Below are positions 16,813 through 18,560 of a DNA stretch of 18,560 bases, piece by piece. The translations under genes were made by a program, and so were the position numbers. The first letter of the stretch is position 1, and each line of letters opens with the position of its first letter. The notes under the pieces were generated by a model that was not told the DNA's origin, did not search any database, and was given only the letters and a program-made list of their open reading frames with translations. Source of the stretch: Kalaharituber pfeilii (lineage: Eukaryota; Ascomycota; Pezizomycetes; Pezizales; Pezizaceae); assembly GCA_015179045.1 (NCBI GenBank), contig WHUZ01000253.1:1-18560 (forward strand). The letters run 5' to 3'.

Positions 16813-17044
16813 TGTTACGGGTTCACCGCGACTGTAGTGTGGGCGGCCGGTGGAGCGCGTGAAAAGCGAAAAATGCAAGCGCATACGAAATGCGCATATG
16901 CGACGTGAGCACATGCGACAGCCGGAAGGCGCGCAGTTGCATATGAGTACTATATGAGCTACGCAGAGACTAGCGAGTATCGCTAGTCAAGTGTCTTTTT
17001 GACCTGGCGGACGGTAACTTTCTGCGTTTACCACCTCCGTAACA
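16813..17044 (+). repeat. TRIM 3' LTR
   Basis: TGTTACGGG to CTCCGTAACA, 232 bp, nearly the same as 11416-11651. It includes the palindrome ACTAGCGAGTATCGCTAGT at 16969-16987, a perfect 8-bp stem with a GTA loop. Confidence 0.92.
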
Positions 17045-17049
17045 TAACT

Positions 17050-17515
17050 ATGCTATCGCCAGCCGGCGCTTATATAGACTTCAGCGCAGCCATACATGAG
17101 GAGTCAACAAAAGAATAATTGGCTGGCAATGTGGCGATTCCTTATCAATGCCAATACCGGTGGTAATAGGCACATGTAACGAAAACATGCAAAAATAGTA
17201 CGGGACAAAGATAACGAATGTACTAATGTATGTGCGTATATAAATAAAGCTTCCGTAACTCGAGTGTATGCATCAAGCTGCATTCCGGATGATACACCCT
17301 TCCGTAGTACTGCCCTATCTAAATGATGCGAGAATCAACAGCCAAGCCTAATGGGTGATCAGTCTGGTCAATCAGCATTGGTCTTATGTTCGATTATAGG
17401 GTCAGCGTTTTCCCCTTAGTGGGTAAGTCTTCACCTTTAGCTGTGGCAGCTAATTAGTAGTGGAACTCTTGCCCCTTGCCACAGTAGTAGGCAAGTTTCC
17501 ACCTTAGCCATAACA
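17050..17515 (-). repeat. Family-1 LTR, 5' portion (split by TRIM)
   Basis: The minus-strand LTR start TGTTATGGC at 17515, preceded by the polypurine tract, down to the TRIM insertion after CATAGTTA. It retains a TATATAAG box near 17071-17078. At several non-CpG positions (CTTTATTTATA, GACTCCTCATG, GGCTGGCG) it agrees with the 5' LTR of copy 1a and not with its 3' LTR. Confidence 0.93.
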
Positions 17516-17844
17516 TTACCCCCCCGTTTAGGGTACTCGTCCCGAGTAACAATCACTAACAGAAAACCGAACTAATTGGGATTGTGAGTCTCATACTTTG
17601 GCTATCAGCATACCTTATACGCGAGGTAACACACGAGCTGAACCACAGTTGCCCGTGGCCGATGGTGAGACTGGTGTGTCTTTCACTCATTATCAGTGTG
17701 CCGTTAAAAACCTTCTCAAGACAAAACCTAGTGGGAAAAAGTCTTCGAAAGGAAAAGGTACTCGTCAACGAACCATCCGAGTAGCATGGCAGCACAGAAT
17801 TCCCATTTGTGCGATGTGCTCTGTCCTATGAGCCATCAACGCAT
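17516..17844 (-). other. Family-1 3' tail and polypurine tract, inverted copy
   Basis: Reverse-complement counterpart of 10321-10642, including the G-rich polypurine tract (17516-17527 on the minus strand). Frames on either strand are not recognised as a domain. Confidence 0.75.
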
Positions 17845-18560
17845 TATTGGACCATAGGGTCCCGAAGGCTTCCTCGGATGTTGATCGTGGAACTCTCTGA
17901 CAGATTTCCAACGATCTACGAAGATTCTCAACCGTTTCCCAAGTCTCGTCATCTCTGCCATAGTTCGGTCATGGAAGATGTCGAGATTACTGTTTGGGAG
18001 TCTGTATTACACACTCTCTGCAATACCAGACGTTGTGTGTCAGAGACTCTGTCGGTCTGGAGGTGGTAAGTGGTACAGAGTTGGAGTTCTGTAATGTCTT
18101 TTCGAAGGGCTGAGGCGAATTGTGTCCACATTTAGAGGTGACGTGGCGAGGTAGACCAAATTCCTGAGGGCGTCATTGAAGGCGTTGGCGACGTCGCGAG
18201 TTGTCCAAGTGTTTTTTACCGGTGTATAGTGCAGCGCTGCATTTCGGTGAACCAGTTTGTGACAACTAAATAGCATTAAAGCCCTTGGTAGTTCTCCAAC
18301 AAAGTCCATAGCTATCTCCTTCTAAGGCTTCGTACCAGTAGGCATTGGCATAAGTCTAGTTTGCCTCAGATGTCGGTTGGCTTTGGCCTTCAAGCAGGCT
18401 GCACAACCGATAACATAATCGGCTACTTGGTCTTTCCAGCCATCCCAGTAGAAGTTCCGAGAGAGGAGTCCGATGCATACCCCAGTATCGAGCCACGTTA
18501 CTCTCGTGGCATCATCACTATCACTTCCAGTAAATACTGGTTCGGGTACCTAGGACCCGT
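17845..18560 (-). pseudogene. Family-1 integrase, inverted copy (runs off the window)
   Basis: Minus strand from the window edge: LLSRNFYWDGWKDQVADYV, CAACLKAKANRHLRQTRLMP (zinc-finger part, about 18405-18345), an in-frame TAG where copy 1a has TGG, then IAMDFVGELPRALM (first Asp, about 18309). NTWTTRDVANAFNDALRN follows, with a one-base loss. At the second catalytic position it reads S-K-C-G, not S-D-R-G (1a has S-E-R-G). QTDRVSDTQRLVLQRVCNTD shows the same missing GQTE block as copy 1a. Upstream pol lies beyond the window. Confidence 0.88.

Larger units (their letters stand above)
16184..17044. mobile_element. Complete TRIM-like miniature LTR retrotransposon (861 bp)
   Basis: LTRs at 16184-16412 (229 bp) and 16813-17044 (232 bp), about 90% alike by eye, flank a 400-bp non-coding interior. 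A perfect 5-bp target duplication, TAACT at 16179-16183 and 17045-17049, splits a family-1 LTR whose two halves rejoin without loss. The polypurine tract AGAGGGGGTAC precedes the 3' LTR. The orientation given by that tract is plus. No gag or pol is encoded. The ends TGTTACGG..CCGTAACA match families 1 and 2, so their integrase may have mobilised it. Confidence 0.92.
15114..18560 (-). mobile_element. Inverted family-1 copy 1b (integrase - LTR - gag, interrupted)
   Basis: Read on the minus strand from the right edge: integrase and 3' tail (18560 to 17516), an LTR split by the TRIM (17515-17050 and 16183-15913), a duplicated LTR tail (15912-15779), then gag (from 15739) up to the family-2 insertion at 15114. 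The order pol end - LTR - gag start means one LTR is shared by two element bodies, as left by unequal LTR recombination between tandem copies. Together with copy 1a it forms a large inverted repeat. Confidence 0.9.

Noticed and set aside
16469..16914. Two 104-aa minus-strand frames in and next to the TRIM
   Set aside because: Composition follows the GAGCCA hexamer run, frames cross the LTR border, and no gag or pol motif is present.

Overview
No host gene, rRNA or tRNA is supported anywhere in this window. It is a block of repeat-rich, apparently heterochromatic eukaryotic DNA made of short satellite arrays and nested, decayed transposable elements. A filamentous fungus is the best guess: the elements are Ty3/gypsy (chromovirus-type) LTR retrotransposons, a LINE tail with a Cys/His motif, small TIR elements, and decay concentrated at CpG. 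The organism assignment is inference; nothing here fixes a species.

Left part (1-4301): a palindromic satellite region. Array A (55-57 bp monomers) runs forward at 1-666 and in reverse complement at about 2299-4301. Inside it lie an inverted pair of about 65 bp (1003-1068 and 1931-1995) and a second satellite, array B (57 bp), forward at 1203-1425 and inverted at 1510-1700. The right arm of array A has a trimeric higher-order repeat of about 167 bp. Six small insertions sit in this region, five with readable target-site duplications or boundaries: three very short poly(A) retroposons (744-800, 938-978, 4004-4062), an 87-bp TIR element (827-913), a 287-bp TA-flanked MITE (2012-2298) and a 5'-truncated LINE (2336-2778).

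Middle (4302-11651): an unassigned AT-rich stretch, a 59-bp tandem array (4614-4849), a fragment of retrotransposon family 1 (4921-5430), then the long family-1 element (5431-11381) with two 739-bp LTRs and a gag-pol full of stops and frameshifts. It is followed directly by the 3' end of a miniature LTR element (11382-11651).

Right part (11652-18560): a 5'-truncated chromovirus of a second family (11652-15113) with RT, RNase H, integrase, chromodomain and 3' LTR. It lies in the gag of an inverted family-1 copy (minus strand, 15114-18560). The LTR of that copy is split by a complete 861-bp miniature LTR element (TRIM-like, 16184-17044) with a perfect 5-bp target duplication.

The elements do not form a pathway. 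The window records successive insertions: satellites first, small elements and LINE into the satellites, family-1 copies, then the chromovirus and TRIM into family-1 copies. All three LTR families share the ends TGTTAC...CCGTAACA, so trans-mobilisation of the TRIM by a gypsy integrase is plausible. All coding capacity is broken. All comparisons were made by eye.
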